A DNA stretch of 64,000 bases from positions 372,001 to 436,000 of the forward strand of contig NZ_QAOU01000003.1 of the NCBI RefSeq assembly GCF_003050965.1, written 5' to 3'. This stretch comes from Nitrosospira sp. Nsp2. GTDB taxonomy: Bacteria > Pseudomonadota > Gammaproteobacteria > Burkholderiales > Nitrosomonadaceae. The notes below the pieces were generated by a model. That model had not been told where the DNA came from. It ran no database searches and worked only from the letters and a program-made list of their open reading frames with translations. Positions within the stretch are counted from its first letter, which is position 1; each line of letters starts with the position of its first letter. Position numbers and translations under genes: made by a program. Shown here in pieces: positions 28,856 to 39,621 of this stretch.

Positions 28856-29591
28856 AACTGTCCGAACCCATTGTGGAACGCAGGAACACTGCCTCCAGGC
28901 CGATGCCTTTTTCTTTCAGCGTCGCGATGCAGCCCGTGAATACCGTTCGACCCTCGTTAACAATTTGCACGCGGTCGCATATGCTTTCCACTTCGGGCAG
29001 GATGTGAGTGGAAACAATGACGCTGCGCTCTGCGCCGAGTTCACGGATAAGGCTTCGGATCTCGCGTATCTGGTTAGGATCGAGTCCCGCGGTGGGTTCA
29101 TCGAGGATGATTACATCTGGATCGTGGATGATTGCCTGAGCGATTCCGACCCGCTGCTGGTAGCCCTTAGACAGCAAGCCAATCAGGCGTTCGCCTGTGC
29201 CGCGCAGCCCGCACCGCTGGGTAACCATGTCGAGGGCGGACGAAGCTTTTGAGGTGTTTACACGATGCAGTTTTGCTGCAAGCCGCAAATACTCGTTCAC
29301 CGTTAACTCCCGGTAGAGTGGCGGTGTCTCGGGGAGATATCCCATCCGGATCTTGGCTTCTTCTGGCCTGTCCATCAAATTGATCCCGCATATTTCGATA
29401 CTGCCCGTGCTGGGAGCGAGGTTGCCGGTTAGCATGCGCATGACAGTCGACTTGCCCGCACCGTTCGGGCCAAGAAACCCGAGCACTTCGCCATGGCCGA
29501 GTTCCAGATCGAGATCATGGACGACTATACGCCGGCCGAATTGGCGGGATAAGCCGCGAGCAAGAATGGCAGGCTTGATTTGTGCGGTCAT
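28842..29591 (-). CDS. ABC transporter ATP-binding protein (GldA-like)
   Basis: A 249-residue ATPase, first gene of the GldAFG-like operon. Walker A GPNGAGKST is at 41-49, signature LSKGYQQRVGIAQ, and Walker B VIILDEPTAGLDP. It probably energises the adjacent permease; the cargo is unknown. Confidence 0.92.
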   Translation of the reverse strand: MTAQIKPAILARGLSRQFGRRIVVHDLDLELGHGEVLGFLGPNGAGKSTVMRMLTGNLAPSTGSIEICGINLMDRPEEAKIRMGYLPETPPLYRELTVNEYLRLAAKLHRVNTSKASSALDMVTQRCGLRGTGERLIGLLSKGYQQRVGIAQAIIHDPDVIILDEPTAGLDPNQIREIRSLIRELGAERSVIVSTHILPEVESICDRVQIVNEGRTVFTGCIATLKEKGIGLEAVFLRSTMGSDSFEDA

Positions 29592-29838
29592 GACGTGACC
29601 TGCGAAGAGTCCAACTTACAGCATATCGAGCTCATTTATCACATCCTGCTCGCATTGCCGCGCTCACTACGAGAGCGAAGGGCGGAACTTTGATTTTAGG
29701 GGGCTGCCTATAAACCTGGAGGATCATCCGTATCGGTGTCCACTTGTGATAAGCGTAAAATATACCTAATATGTGCCCTGTACTGAAGGACAATCCCGCC
29801 AGTTAGAGCCCTTTTCGAACCTTAGTCTGGATTTTTCC

Positions 29839-31557
29839 ATGAGTCTTAGAATTCCTGGCGCATTAGCGCTGCTTTTTCTTGCTGCCTGTGCGCAGATTCC
29901 GGCGAAAACCGATATCAATGCGGACAAGCGGGCGGAAAAGCTTCGTGCTGGTCAGCCAAAACTGCCCGTGCAGGACCTGACTTCACCCATGCTGTTTGAT
30001 TTTCTGGTGGCGGAAACGGCCTTGCAGCGTGGCGACCAGGAAATCGCCATTCGTACCTATCTGAAGCTTGCAAGAACGACCCGGGACCCGCGAGTGGCAC
30101 AGCGGGCAACTGAAATCGCGCTTCAGTCGCGCCAGGCTGTACCGGCGCTTGAAGCAGCCCAGATCTGGGTAGAGGTCAGTCCGGAATCGGTAACCGCCCA
30201 ACAGACGCTGGCGGCGCTGCTTGTAAGTGCCGACAGGTTGGATGAAGCCCGGCCTCATCTCGAAAAATTTCTCGCGGCAGCAGGAAATAATATTGATGAG
30301 GCTTTCATGCAGTTGAACACCCTGCTGGTACGCAGCCCCAATAAAAACGCGACTTTTGAGTTGGTCAAGCAACTTGCCGCGCCTTATCCAAAGCTGCCGG
30401 AAGCCCATTTTGCCGTGTCCCAGGCGGCGTGGTTCGCCAACGAATTCGATATTGCGCTGACCGAAATGAAACAGGCGTTGGCGCTGCGACCGGAGTGGGA
30501 GATGGCCGCGATTTATCAAGGACGAATACTGGCGCGTAATTCCAATGCAAGCGCACTCCAGTTTTACGAAGAGTATCTCAAGAATTATCCCAAAGCCAAC
30601 GATACGCGGGTCACCTATGCCCGGTTGCTGCTGGCGGAAAAAAATTACAGCAAGGCGAGAGACGAGTTTCAGCGCTTGCTGAAGGAAAATCCGGACAATG
30701 CGGACGTAGCCGTGGCTGTGGGCCTGCTCTCGATGGAGTTGCGCGACTACGATGTGGCGGAGTCTAATTTCAAGAGAGCGCTGGAACTGGAATACCGCGA
30801 TGCCGGCATGGTGCGCTTTTATCTCGGTGGCCTGCATGAAAGAAATCAGCAAATTGATCAGGCAATGGAGTGGTACCGCTCAGTGACGAGCGGGAATCAG
30901 TATATCCCGGCACAAATCAAGTATGCTCTCCTGCTGAGCAAAAAGGGCAAGACGAACGAAGCGCTGCAGCACCTGAGGCAATTACCGGCCACGAATGACC
31001 AGCAACGCGCCCAGTTGATGATTGCCGAAGCGCAATTGCTACGGGAATCGGGCGAGTATCAGAAAGCGTTTCAGTTACTCAGCAAGGGCCTGGAAAAACT
31101 CCCCGACTATCCCGACCTGCTATATGACCGCGCCCTGGCGGCGGAAAAAATCGGGAAGCACGACATCATGGAGTCGGACTTGCGCAAGCTGATCCAGTTG
31201 AGGCCGGATCATGCTCACGCGTACAATGCACTCGGCTACGGTCTTGCCGAGCACAGCGATCGGCTGCCGGAGGCTCTGGAACTCATAGAAAAAGCGATCG
31301 CGCTTTCGCCCAACGATCCTTACATCATGGACAGTCTCGGCTGGGTACACTACCGTATGGGCAATATCAATCAGGGGCTCAGCTACCTGCAGCAAGCGTA
31401 CGTGCTCAATCCCGACCCTGAAATTGCCGCCCATCTGGGGGAGGTGCTTTGGGTGCAGGGAACGAAGGATGAGGCGGAAAAAATCTGGCGTACGACGCTA
31501 AAGAACCATCCCGGCAATGAAGCCCTGCTCAGTACCATGAAGAAATTCATGAAGTAG
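29839..31557 (+). CDS. TPR-repeat lipoprotein
   Basis: A 572-residue outer-membrane-associated protein. A signal peptide with lipobox LFLAAC (Cys at about 16) is followed by roughly a dozen TPR-like helical repeats (examples: AYNALGYGLAEHSDRLPEALE and DSLGWVHYRMGNINQGLSYL). I chose ATG 29839 so that the signal is at the very N-terminus; the frame is open to 29773. It precedes lolB, the common TPR-lolB-ispE arrangement in betaproteobacteria. Exact role unknown. Confidence 0.88.
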   Translation: MSLRIPGALALLFLAACAQIPAKTDINADKRAEKLRAGQPKLPVQDLTSPMLFDFLVAETALQRGDQEIAIRTYLKLARTTRDPRVAQRATEIALQSRQAVPALEAAQIWVEVSPESVTAQQTLAALLVSADRLDEARPHLEKFLAAAGNNIDEAFMQLNTLLVRSPNKNATFELVKQLAAPYPKLPEAHFAVSQAAWFANEFDIALTEMKQALALRPEWEMAAIYQGRILARNSNASALQFYEEYLKNYPKANDTRVTYARLLLAEKNYSKARDEFQRLLKENPDNADVAVAVGLLSMELRDYDVAESNFKRALELEYRDAGMVRFYLGGLHERNQQIDQAMEWYRSVTSGNQYIPAQIKYALLLSKKGKTNEALQHLRQLPATNDQQRAQLMIAEAQLLRESGEYQKAFQLLSKGLEKLPDYPDLLYDRALAAEKIGKHDIMESDLRKLIQLRPDHAHAYNALGYGLAEHSDRLPEALELIEKAIALSPNDPYIMDSLGWVHYRMGNINQGLSYLQQAYVLNPDPEIAAHLGEVLWVQGTKDEAEKIWRTTLKNHPGNEALLSTMKKFMK

Positions 31558-31574
31558 CGCAGCACGGCGGAAAG

Positions 31575-32276
31575 ATGGCTTATGCAGGAGGCCTAGAGCC
31601 GTTTCGAACCCTGACCGGAGCCAGTTTGCCCTTAAAAAACCGTTTTTTTGCTCGCTGGTGGGGCCTCGTTCTCCTGCCGCAATTTATTGCAGGGTGCGCG
31701 GCTCTTGCCCCTCCTACCCCGCAAACGGCTATCAGTACTGTCATCGCCGAGCCTGTGGCAGAGATGGCCAATGCTCAGTCGGCGGCTTTCGCGCTGGTTG
31801 GCAGGGCGTCGGTAAAAGGCGGCAAAGAAAGTTTTTCGGGTGGCGTGCAATGGCAACACTCCGGTAGCCGCGACGAAATCCTGCTGCTCAATCCGCTGGG
31901 GCAAACTCTGGCACAGATTCAGCGGACTTCTGAAGGTGTTCATCTGGCCACTTCGGAGCAGGAGAATTATTACGCGAGCGATGTGGAGAGCCTGACGGAA
32001 CAGGTGCTCGGCTGGCGTTTGCCCCTGATGGGGTTGCAATATTGGGTCCAGGGCACGAATTCTCCTGCTACCACAGCGGCGATAGACACGGGTCCGGATG
32101 GGCGCGTTGTGGCTATCAGACAGGACGGATGGGAGATCGGTTACTCAAGTTATTTTCCCGGCTCGCCATCGCAGGCTATGCAGGGACAAGTCGCCCTCCC
32201 GAAGTTATTGATGCTCACACGCAACGGCCTACAAATAAAACTCGTGATTGATACCTGGATTTCCCTTAATGACTGA
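31575..32276 (+). CDS. lolB: Outer-membrane lipoprotein receptor LolB
   Basis: Accepts lipoproteins from LolA and inserts them in the outer membrane. The lipobox IAGC marks a lipidated protein. The domain contains FALVGRASVKGGKESFSGGV and EILLLNPLGQTLAQI typical of LolB. The start is uncertain: ATG 31575 gives a long leader, while TTG 31626, with GGAG about nine bases upstream, gives a normal signal peptide. It overlaps the ispE start by eight bases. Confidence 0.88.
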   Translation: MAYAGGLEPFRTLTGASLPLKNRFFARWWGLVLLPQFIAGCAALAPPTPQTAISTVIAEPVAEMANAQSAAFALVGRASVKGGKESFSGGVQWQHSGSRDEILLLNPLGQTLAQIQRTSEGVHLATSEQENYYASDVESLTEQVLGWRLPLMGLQYWVQGTNSPATTAAIDTGPDGRVVAIRQDGWEIGYSSYFPGSPSQAMQGQVALPKLLMLTRNGLQIKLVIDTWISLND

Positions 32277-33132
32277 TGCGAAGGTGTCCAGGCTTGCCTG
32301 CCTCGCTCCGGCGAAACTCAACCTGTTCCTGCACGTTGTAGGGCGCAGGGCGGACGGCTATCACCTTTTGCAAACGGTTTTCCGCCTGATTGATTTCTCC
32401 GATCAACTGAATTTCGTCCTGCGACACGACGGTACCGTGAAGCTGCTGTCGCCCATACCCGGCGTGCCCGAAGACACGGATTTGTGCGTGCGCGCCGCAC
32501 GCTTGCTGCAACAGGAGAGTGGCGTGTCCAGCGGCGTGGATATTCTTCTGGAAAAGCGCATCCCGATGGGAGGCGGCCTTGGCGGGGGAAGTTCGGACGC
32601 AGCCACGACCTTGCTGGCCCTAAATCGCTTGTGGGGGCTGAACTGGCCACGGGACCGGCTGATCCAGCTTGGGGTCAAACTGGGAGCGGATGTGCCTGTG
32701 TTCATTTTTGGTAAGAGTGCCTTCGCTGAAGGTATCGGCGAAAAACTTGTACCCATCGACCTGCCACCGGCCTGGTATCTGGTCCTCACGCCGTCCGCCC
32801 AAGTACCAACCGCTCAGGTTTTTGGCAGTAAGGAATTGACACGAAACACGATTCCAATCAAAATACCGCCCTTTTCGGTCGAGCACGGGCATAATGATCT
32901 TGAGCCGGTGGTATGCCGCCTTTATCCCGAGGTAGCGCGCTACCTGGAATGGCTCAAGCAGCTTGACAGCCCGCGGATGGCGGCTATGACGGGCTCCGGC
33001 GCTTGTGTTTTTGCCGAGTTCGCCGCTGAGCCCACAGCAAGAGCGGCACTAAGCCAGCTCCCATCCGGTATGTGTGGTTTCGTGGCGCGGGGTTTGGATC
33101 ATCATCCCTTGCATGATTTTGTGGAACAGTGA
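32269..33132 (+). CDS. ispE: 4-diphosphocytidyl-2-C-methyl-D-erythritol kinase
   Basis: A MEP-pathway kinase for isoprenoid precursors. It has 287 residues from the ATG at 32269, which overlaps the lolB stop codon. The GHMP signatures are clear: APAKLNLFLHVVGRRADGYH near the start and the ATP loop PMGGGLGGGSSDAA, then GADVPVF and GSGACVFAEF at the C-terminus. It is followed at once by tRNA-Gln. Confidence 0.96.
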   Translation: MTDAKVSRLACLAPAKLNLFLHVVGRRADGYHLLQTVFRLIDFSDQLNFVLRHDGTVKLLSPIPGVPEDTDLCVRAARLLQQESGVSSGVDILLEKRIPMGGGLGGGSSDAATTLLALNRLWGLNWPRDRLIQLGVKLGADVPVFIFGKSAFAEGIGEKLVPIDLPPAWYLVLTPSAQVPTAQVFGSKELTRNTIPIKIPPFSVEHGHNDLEPVVCRLYPEVARYLEWLKQLDSPRMAAMTGSGACVFAEFAAEPTARAALSQLPSGMCGFVARGLDHHPLHDFVEQ

Positions 33133-33135
33133 TAT

Positions 33136-33210
33136 TGGGGAGTCGCCAAGTGGTAAGGCACCGGATTTTGATTCCGGCATTCGTAGGTTCGATCCCTACC
33201 TCCCCAGCCA
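33136..33210 (+). tRNA. tRNA-Gln(TTG)
   Basis: A 75-base cloverleaf ending in encoded CCA. The acceptor arm TGGGGAG pairs with CTCCCC. The anticodon stem CCGGA/TCCGG encloses TTTTGAT with anticodon TTG at 33168-33170. The T loop GGTTCGATCC is standard. Its place between ispE and prs is conserved in betaproteobacteria. Confidence 0.97.
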
Positions 33211-33319
33211 GTTTTAAGTCTCGAAATCCGGGGCGAGTCGATCACATGGCGTTAACCGCGTCATTTGCCTGCACCCCCCGGTTCCCGGTTTAGAGCTTTT
33301 TAACCTAAAACTTCCAGTC

Positions 33320-34270
33320 ATGGCCTACGATAGCTTGATGGTTTTTACCGGGAACGCCAATCCCAAGCTGGCGCATGATGTGGTGCGGCATCTCAATATC
33401 CGTCTTGGGCGTGCAACGGTAGGGCGCTTCAGCGATGGCGAAGTGATGGTGGAAATCCTTGAGAATGTCCGGGGCAAGGATGTATTCGTATTGCAATCTA
33501 CCTGCATGCCGACCAATGATACGCTGGTGGAATTGCTGGTACTGGTGGATGCGCTGAAGCGCGCGTCGGCCGGCCGCATCACGGCGGCAATCCCGTATTT
33601 CGGCTACGCCCGCCAGGACAGAAGGCCGCGTTCTGTGCGGGTCCCCATCACGGCGAAAGTTGTGGCGAATATGCTGACCACTGTCGGAATCGACCGGCTG
33701 CTGACCATGGACCTTCACTCGGATCAGATTCAGGGCTTTTTCGATATACCGGTCGATAATATCTATAGTATGCCCATCCTGTTGGGTGATTTATGGAAAA
33801 GCGATTTTCAGAATCTGGTGGTGGTTTCTCCCGATGTCGGAGGGGTCGTACGGGCCAGGCAAATGGCAAAACGGCTGGAGTGCGATCTCGCCATTATCGA
33901 CAAGCGGCGTCCCAAGGCCAACGTTGCAAAGGTAATGAATATCATCGGTGACGTGCAGGGGCGGACATGTGTCATCATGGACGATATGGTGGACACCGCC
34001 AATACATTGTGTGAAGCAGCGCGAGCCCTGAAGGAGCATGGGGCGGAACGCGTGCTGGCTTATTGCACGCACCCGGTTCTGTCCGGTAATGCGGTGGAGC
34101 GGATTGCGAGTTCCGCCCTGGATAAGCTGGTGGTTACAGATACCATTCCTCTACGGGAGGATGCTAAAACCTGTGTGCGCATTCAGCAGTTGAGCGTGGC
34201 GAGTCTGCTGGCGGAAACAATGTTGAGGATCAGCAACGAGGATTCAGTAAGTTCGCTGTTCATGGAGTAG
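33320..34270 (+). CDS. prs: Ribose-phosphate pyrophosphokinase
   Basis: Makes PRPP from ribose 5-phosphate and ATP. It has 316 residues, the class I length. Motifs include [13 protein letters not shown] at the N-terminus, [16 protein letters not shown]-type residues, [17 protein letters not shown] and the PRPP loop [13 protein letters not shown]. It starts about 110 bp after tRNA-Gln. Confidence 0.98.
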   Translation: MAYDSLMVFTGNANPKLAHDVVRHLNIRLGRATVGRFSDGEVMVEILENVRGKDVFVLQSTCMPTNDTLVELLVLVDALKRASAGRITAAIPYFGYARQDRRPRSVRVPITAKVVANMLTTVGIDRLLTMDLHSDQIQGFFDIPVDNIYSMPILLGDLWKSDFQNLVVVSPDVGGVVRARQMAKRLECDLAIIDKRRPKANVAKVMNIIGDVQGRTCVIMDDMVDTANTLCEAARALKEHGAERVLAYCTHPVLSGNAVERIASSALDKLVVTDTIPLREDAKTCVRIQQLSVASLLAETMLRISNEDSVSSLFME

Positions 34271-34378
34271 AAGGATACCGCTCTTTGCCGGAATCAGCTT
34301 TCACAGCGTAAGTAAGTTTTACAAGTTTTAATAACCGGAATCATCTGGTCGCGGGTGATCCACATTTTGGAGAAAATA

Positions 34379-35065
34379 ATGCAGATCGAAATCAGCGCCA
34401 ACAAGCGCGTATTGCAGGGCACAGGTGCGAGCCGCCGCCTGCGTGGTTCGGGCAAGGTGCCCGGAATCATTTACGGCGGAGAAAATCCGGCACAGCCCAT
34501 CGAGCTGGACCATAACAACCTCTTTCATCAGCTCAAACTGGAAGCCTTCCATGCGTCCATCCTGTCGATGGAGGTTGAGGGCCAAAAAGAAACCGTGCTT
34601 TTGCGTGATATCCAAATGCACCCGTTCAAGCCTCTGGTTCTGCATATCGATTTCCAGCGCGTCGACCCCAACAAAAAAATTCACATGAAAGTGCCGTTGC
34701 ACTTCATTAACGCGGATATTGCGCCAGGGGTTAAGCTTTCCTCCGGTCTCGTCAGCCACGTGCTAACCGAACTCGATGTTTCCTGTTTGCCGAAGGATCT
34801 GCCCGAGTTTATTCAGGTTGATTTGGCTGATCTCGCTGCTGGCAACACCTTGCACTTGAGCGACCTGACGCTGCCCGAGGGCGTGGAAATTCCATCTCTT
34901 ATAAAGGGGGACAACCTACCGGTTGCCACCATCGTCATTCCCCGCGCGGTTGCTTCCGACGAAGCGGCTGCCGCAGTTGCTGCGACGGAGGTTCCAACCA
35001 CTGTGCAGAAGAAAGAGGGTATTGCCAAGGAAGGCGAAAAAAAGGACGCTGGGAAGAAGAAATAG
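34379..35065 (+). CDS. rplY: 50S ribosomal protein bL25 (CTC form)
   Basis: The 5S-rRNA-binding protein, in the long form with an N-terminal L25 domain ([28 protein letters not shown]) and a C-terminal TL5/CTC domain. It has 228 residues with a Lys-rich tail. The ATG at 34379 has TTGGAGA upstream. Gene order prs-rplY-pth-ychF is conserved. Confidence 0.96.
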   Translation: MQIEISANKRVLQGTGASRRLRGSGKVPGIIYGGENPAQPIELDHNNLFHQLKLEAFHASILSMEVEGQKETVLLRDIQMHPFKPLVLHIDFQRVDPNKKIHMKVPLHFINADIAPGVKLSSGLVSHVLTELDVSCLPKDLPEFIQVDLADLAAGNTLHLSDLTLPEGVEIPSLIKGDNLPVATIVIPRAVASDEAAAAVAATEVPTTVQKKEGIAKEGEKKDAGKKK

Positions 35066-35099
35066 TACCTGCGATTTCTCTGCCGTTTTTTCATGTGGG

Positions 35100-35140
35100 C
35101 CCGCTGGACTTAAACCGGTTCCGGCGGGTTTTCTTTTTAA
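35100..35140 (+). terminator. Terminator after rplY
   Basis: CCCGCTGGA pairs with TCCGGCGGG (one G-T wobble) and is followed by TTTTCTTTTTAA, 34 bases after the rplY stop. It may only attenuate transcription into pth. Confidence 0.75.
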
Positions 35141-35170
35141 TAACGCAGGTTTTTTCACTCGTCGCGTTTG

Positions 35171-35752
35171 ATGAAACTCATTGTCGGTCTTGGCAACCCG
35201 GGCAGGGAATACACCGCTACGCGCCATAACGCCGGCACCTGGTGGATATCGCGGCTGGCCGATCAATTAGGCGTTGCGTTAAAAGCGGAACCCAGATTTC
35301 ACGGCCTGTGCGGACGTATCGGCCAAGGCGAGTCCGAACTGTGGCTGCTCAATCCACAGACCTATATGAACGCGAGCGGACGCGCCGTTGCCGCATTGTG
35401 CCGTTTTTATAAAATCGAGCCCGAGCAAATGCTCGTGGTCCACGACGAACTCGATTTACCGCCGGGCACATCCAGACTAAAGCTGGACGGCGGGTTGGGG
35501 GGGCACAACGGATTGAAGGATATCGCGGCGCATCTTGCCACGCGGAATTTCTGGCGCTTGCGCATTGGCATTGGCCATCCAGGCGACAAGAACGGGGTGG
35601 TAAATTATGTGTTGCAGCCTCCGCGCAGAGAAGAGTCGGTCCTCATAGACGAGGCGATCGAGCGCAGCCTGGAGGTTTGGCCGCTGATCGCGCAAGGCAA
35701 TTGCCAGGCTGCAATGATGAAGTTGCACACCAAGGATAAAGAGGAAAAATAA
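35171..35752 (+). CDS. pth: Peptidyl-tRNA hydrolase
   Basis: Releases peptides from tRNAs that fall off ribosomes. It has 193 residues from ATG 35171; a TTG one codon earlier is also in frame. The conserved GLGNPGREYTATRHNAGTWW holds the catalytic His, and QTYMNASG, VVHDELDLPPG and GLGGHNGLKDI follow. It lies between rplY and ychF. Confidence 0.97.
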   Translation: MKLIVGLGNPGREYTATRHNAGTWWISRLADQLGVALKAEPRFHGLCGRIGQGESELWLLNPQTYMNASGRAVAALCRFYKIEPEQMLVVHDELDLPPGTSRLKLDGGLGGHNGLKDIAAHLATRNFWRLRIGIGHPGDKNGVVNYVLQPPRREESVLIDEAIERSLEVWPLIAQGNCQAAMMKLHTKDKEEK

Positions 35753-35856
35753 GCCGTGCGAAATAGTGCCGCATCGCTTCCCTTTCGGCTTCGAGGCATG
35801 CTGCGCCTCGTTCCGTCACATCGATCCAAAGCGAGTCGTTCACAACAGATTAAATT

Positions 35857-36948
35857 ATGAGTCTCAAATGCGGTATCGTTGGTCTGCCCAACGTCGGGAA
35901 ATCCACTCTCTTCAACGCGTTGACCAAGGCGGGTATCGCCGCCGAAAATTATCCGTTCTGCACTATCGAGCCCAATATAGGCATTGTCGAAGTTCCCGAT
36001 CAGCGTCTCGCCGCACTCTCTGCAATCGTCAAGCCGCAAAAGATACAGCCTGCCATTGTCGAGTTTGTAGATATCGCCGGCCTTGTTGCGGGCGCCTCCA
36101 AGGGGGAAGGACTGGGCAACAAGTTCCTCGCTACCATTCGAGAAACCGATGGCATCATCAACATGGTGCGATGTTTTGCCGATGATAACGTTGTGCATGT
36201 GTCCGGCAACGTTGATCCAATTTCGGATATTGAAACCATACAAACCGAATTGGCGTTGGCTGACCTGGCTACATTGGAAAAAGCGCTCCAACGCGAAAGC
36301 AAACTTGCCAAATCGGGGGTCAAGGAAGCGATCAAGTTTGTGGCGCTGCTCGAAATGGTGCGGGCGCACCTTGACCAGGGGAAGCCTGTCCGAAGCCTGG
36401 GGCTTGACAAAGAACAAGAGCAGCTGTTGCAGCCCTTGTGCCTGTTGACGGCCAAGCCCGCGATCTACGTTGCCAACGTCGACGAAAAAGGTTTCACGAA
36501 TAATCCCCTGCTGGAACGCGTGCAGGAGTACGCGGCGGGCGAGGGCGCACCGGTTGTCGCCATCTGCGCCGCACTGGAGGCGGAAATTGCCGACATGCCG
36601 GATGAGGATAAGCAGATCTTTCTTGCGGATATGAATCTTGAGGAACCGGGACTAAATCGCCTGATCCGTGCCGCCTACCAGTTGCTTGGCTTGCAGACAT
36701 ATTTCACTGCCGGCGTGAAAGAAGTGCGCGCATGGACCATATCGAAGGGTGATACGGCGCCGCAGGCCGCTGCCGTGATCCATACCGATTTCGAGAAAGG
36801 GTTCATCCGTGCCGAGGTCATCAGCTATGACGACTTCATCGCCTGCAACGGCGAGCAGGGCGCGAAGGAGGCAGGCAGGATGAGGCTGGAGGGCAAGGAG
36901 TACGTCGTCAAGGATGGCGACGTGATGCATTTTCGGTTTAACGTCTGA
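35857..36948 (+). CDS. ychF: Redox-regulated ATPase YchF
   Basis: An Obg-related P-loop protein (ATP-preferring) of 363 residues. The G1 loop GLPNVGKST is near residue 8, the DxxG region [20 protein letters not shown] is typical, and the C-terminal TGS domain begins around [15 protein letters not shown]. Last core gene before the accessory island; its final 15 bases include a short sequence repeated at 42.2 kb. Confidence 0.97.
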   Translation: MSLKCGIVGLPNVGKSTLFNALTKAGIAAENYPFCTIEPNIGIVEVPDQRLAALSAIVKPQKIQPAIVEFVDIAGLVAGASKGEGLGNKFLATIRETDGIINMVRCFADDNVVHVSGNVDPISDIETIQTELALADLATLEKALQRESKLAKSGVKEAIKFVALLEMVRAHLDQGKPVRSLGLDKEQEQLLQPLCLLTAKPAIYVANVDEKGFTNNPLLERVQEYAAGEGAPVVAICAALEAEIADMPDEDKQIFLADMNLEEPGLNRLIRAAYQLLGLQTYFTAGVKEVRAWTISKGDTAPQAAAVIHTDFEKGFIRAEVISYDDFIACNGEQGAKEAGRMRLEGKEYVVKDGDVMHFRFNV

Positions 36949-37160
36949 GCAGACTAATTAACGTTCAATCATGTTCGCCGATGTTTGAGAATACAAATAA
37001 CTCCATACCGAAAGGACTGAGAGATTTCACTTCTTTTCGTGGGAATGGCTGTTTTGGCGTGTAGCAAGAATCGGCCAGAGCGGACATGTCGAAACAATAG
37101 GTCAGCGCCAGTCGCCATACTGATCGCTGGACTCCAATTGGCTAGTCCTACTCAGGCCTA

Positions 37161-39158
37161 TCAAGTATCAGCGATGAACCCTCGTTCGCGCCATGTCGCC
37201 CGCACGTAGTCCTTGAACACGTAGCCCTCCCCGAGCTCCAGATTATCTGCATGGTCTGAGACGATAATCTGCGGCATCACCTCGGTCTTCATCTCGGTTT
37301 CCGCACAGAACTTAGCAAACTGCGTGAACATGTTGGTCACAGAGTTTAGGTCGGTGTCCAATTTCCCTTCCCGTTTTGCCTGCTTTGCCAACTCTGTTGG
37401 CTCAAATGCCTCGCCGTCATCCAGCGAAGCCGGGAAATACACCTGAGTCGGCTGATCCAGAAACAAGATTGGCGGGATCTTGCAGCCCTCGTCTGAGCGC
37501 GCAGCAAATTGGTAGTGCAGCGACATGAACAATGCCAGGTGCGAGTGCAGCCAGTTCGCCCCACTACCCATCGAGCGCAGGTAAACTCGGGTCTTTGGGT
37601 CACGCTGGTACCAGAGATCAAATGACTCGAGATCGAACTTTAGGTTGACCGGCTTGTAGGTCTCCTCGAAATCGAAATATTCGCCGATCTCGCACATCTT
37701 GGTATTGATCGCGTCTTGTAGACCGTTCAAGCGCTCGGCGACGTTGTACTCCGCCAGTCGCTCGCCAAGCACCTTCACCCGCTCCTTCCAGCGTTTCTCC
37801 TCTTCTGCTAATTCCGACAGCGGTTTATCGATCTGCCGCTGGATTGCTATTTCTAGCTTCAGCTTTGCCTTCATGGCCTGCTCATCAATCGACTTCGACG
37901 TTTGCAGCCTCTCAATCTCCTCATCGAGCGGTTGTAGGTCAGCCTGGGTACGTTTGAGTTACTCGTTGATCTCTTGGAGCTCACTTTCGACTTTCCGGCG
38001 TTGATTCACAAAGCTCTCACGCGCGTACGCAGACAGTTCCAGCTCATCATTCAACCACTCGATGGCAGCGGCAAGCTTGTTCGCCTCGGTTACCGGGACG
38101 TACGTCTGAGTTTCGCACAATGGGCAATGGGACTTGTCCAATTCCGTCGAGTCGGGAATACCATCGCCGGTCAGATCCAAACCGAATTGCACCGCAGACT
38201 TGATGGAACCGTTGATCAGGCGCAACTGTCCCTGCGCCTTACGCTTCTTGACGAGGATGTCGGCCCGTTCATCCAGCAACTTCCCACGCAGAATTTCAAC
38301 TTGGTTCGATAGCACTTGGACCCTGACCAAGCGTCCCGAGATGATCTTCAACACCGATTTGGGCTTGGACCAGATCTCCTCTGCCGTTATCTCGACTAAC
38401 GGAGCACCTGCCAAAGCCTTGAACTCAGCCAGATACCGGTCATTCTCCTTAATACTGTCTTCCTTACGCTTCTCCTGCTGGGGAATCTGCGTCTGAATCT
38501 TCTTCAGCTCGTACTTGGCCCGTTCGAAGTCCTTGGCCAGATCAAAATATTCCTCGCCCACCAAGCCCATCAGAATCTTGAAATGGTCAATCGCTTGGTC
38601 TCGTTTGTATTTTTGATCGAAGCGATAGAAGATTGCGTGCTTATTCGCTACCAAGTTCTGGTGCTGCAACATGAAAGACGAGAAGCTACGCACCGAAGGG
38701 GTTTCGGCTTTCCATCGACCGCTTGCCTTGATGAACGGGTCCTCGTCGATGTTCTCCATTGTTATCGCAAAGTGCCGCCCTACGCTCTTCTTGAAATCGT
38801 CCAAGGGCATGAAATGGCGGTTATCAAAGAACGCTGTCGGTTGCTTGAGTAAACCCAACAGGTAGTCGGAATCACTACCTACCACTTCCCGTAGGAAACA
38901 CCGGTTGGACTTCGCAAGACGCGCCGTTACTAGCATATACGTCGGGAATTGGAAGACCGTGAAGAACAGCTCTGAACGATCCGTAATCACCCCCACCGGA
39001 GTAGTATCCTCAGTACTGCCTAGGCAGTAATCGAAGATTTCGATGATCGCACTTTTACCCGTCGACGACTTACCGGTTATGATGTTTAGCCCCGGCCGAA
39101 ACGGCACGTAGTGGAGCTTGTTCTCGTTATCCACCACACCATGTACTTCACAAAGCAC
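37161..39158 (-). pseudogene. ABC-3C system ATPase (DUF3732), split by an in-frame stop
   Basis: A 665-codon reading frame that is continuous except for one TAA at 37959-37961. The first 399 codons carry the N-terminal ATPase half: Walker A region ITGKSSTGKSAIIEIFDYC and a long helical stretch with HCPLCE, a likely zinc-binding Cys pair. The second half continues in the same frame past the stop and holds the ABC signature region MGSGANWLH, the Walker B LFLDQPTQVYF and the H-loop VSDHADN, as in DUF3732 proteins. The start is GTG 39158, overlapping the end of the middle-component gene. Readthrough, an internal restart at ATG 37874 or a sequencing error are alternatives to inactivation. Confidence 0.82.
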
Positions 39159-39159
39159 T

Positions 39160-39621
39160 TCATAGCGATTTCAACCCTAACGTCCTGTAAATAGAAACGA
39201 CGTTTACATCTGCAAAGACCGTGGCAAGCTTCTGCCCCACCTCCAGGAGCTCTTTGTTTGCGTTGGCCGTTCGCACTTCCCCGATCGATCTCACCGATAG
39301 GTTGTCGGCAACCTTGATGCCGCGCTCTGCGGTTAGGATCAGCAGCGCTGCATTGGTTAGCGACTTGAAGTCCTGCACTCTTGCCGCGAGGCCCACTAAA
39401 CGGCTCTGCTCCTTACACAGCGTTCTCAGCGAGCTAGTGGCCCGGGCGCCCATCAAGAAAGTGCGCATGGGCGGATAAAGCACCATCGGTAGCACTAGAT
39501 AACTGAGCAGCACGTCTTGCTCCTTGGCGTCCGAGAACTCATAAAACCGATGGATGACGGGCGCCAGAGCGAATGGGGTGCGCTGGAGCGTAAATAGATG
39601 ATCAATTGGACTGCTGCTCAT
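39160..39621 (-). CDS. ABC-3C system middle component
   Basis: A 153-residue helical protein between the CTD-type gene and the DUF3732 ATPase gene, matching the middle-component position of ABC three-component systems. It contains YLVLPMVLYPPMRTFL, typical of these small proteins. ATG 39621 overlaps the upstream stop codon (ATGA), so it is coupled; a TTG at 39636 is an alternative. These systems were described computationally as likely biological-conflict modules. Confidence 0.7.
   Translation of the reverse strand: MSSSPIDHLFTLQRTPFALAPVIHRFYEFSDAKEQDVLLSYLVLPMVLYPPMRTFLMGARATSSLRTLCKEQSRLVGLAARVQDFKSLTNAALLILTAERGIKVADNLSVRSIGEVRTANANKELLEVGQKLATVFADVNVVSIYRTLGLKSL

Noticed and set aside
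29983-30852. 289-codon minus-strand frame opposite the TPR gene
   Set aside because: The forward strand encodes clear TPR repeats; the reverse frame has no features.
33136-33210. tRNA-Gln as a genomic-island insertion site
   Set aside because: The genes on both sides (ispE and prs) are in their conserved order, with no foreign sequence between.
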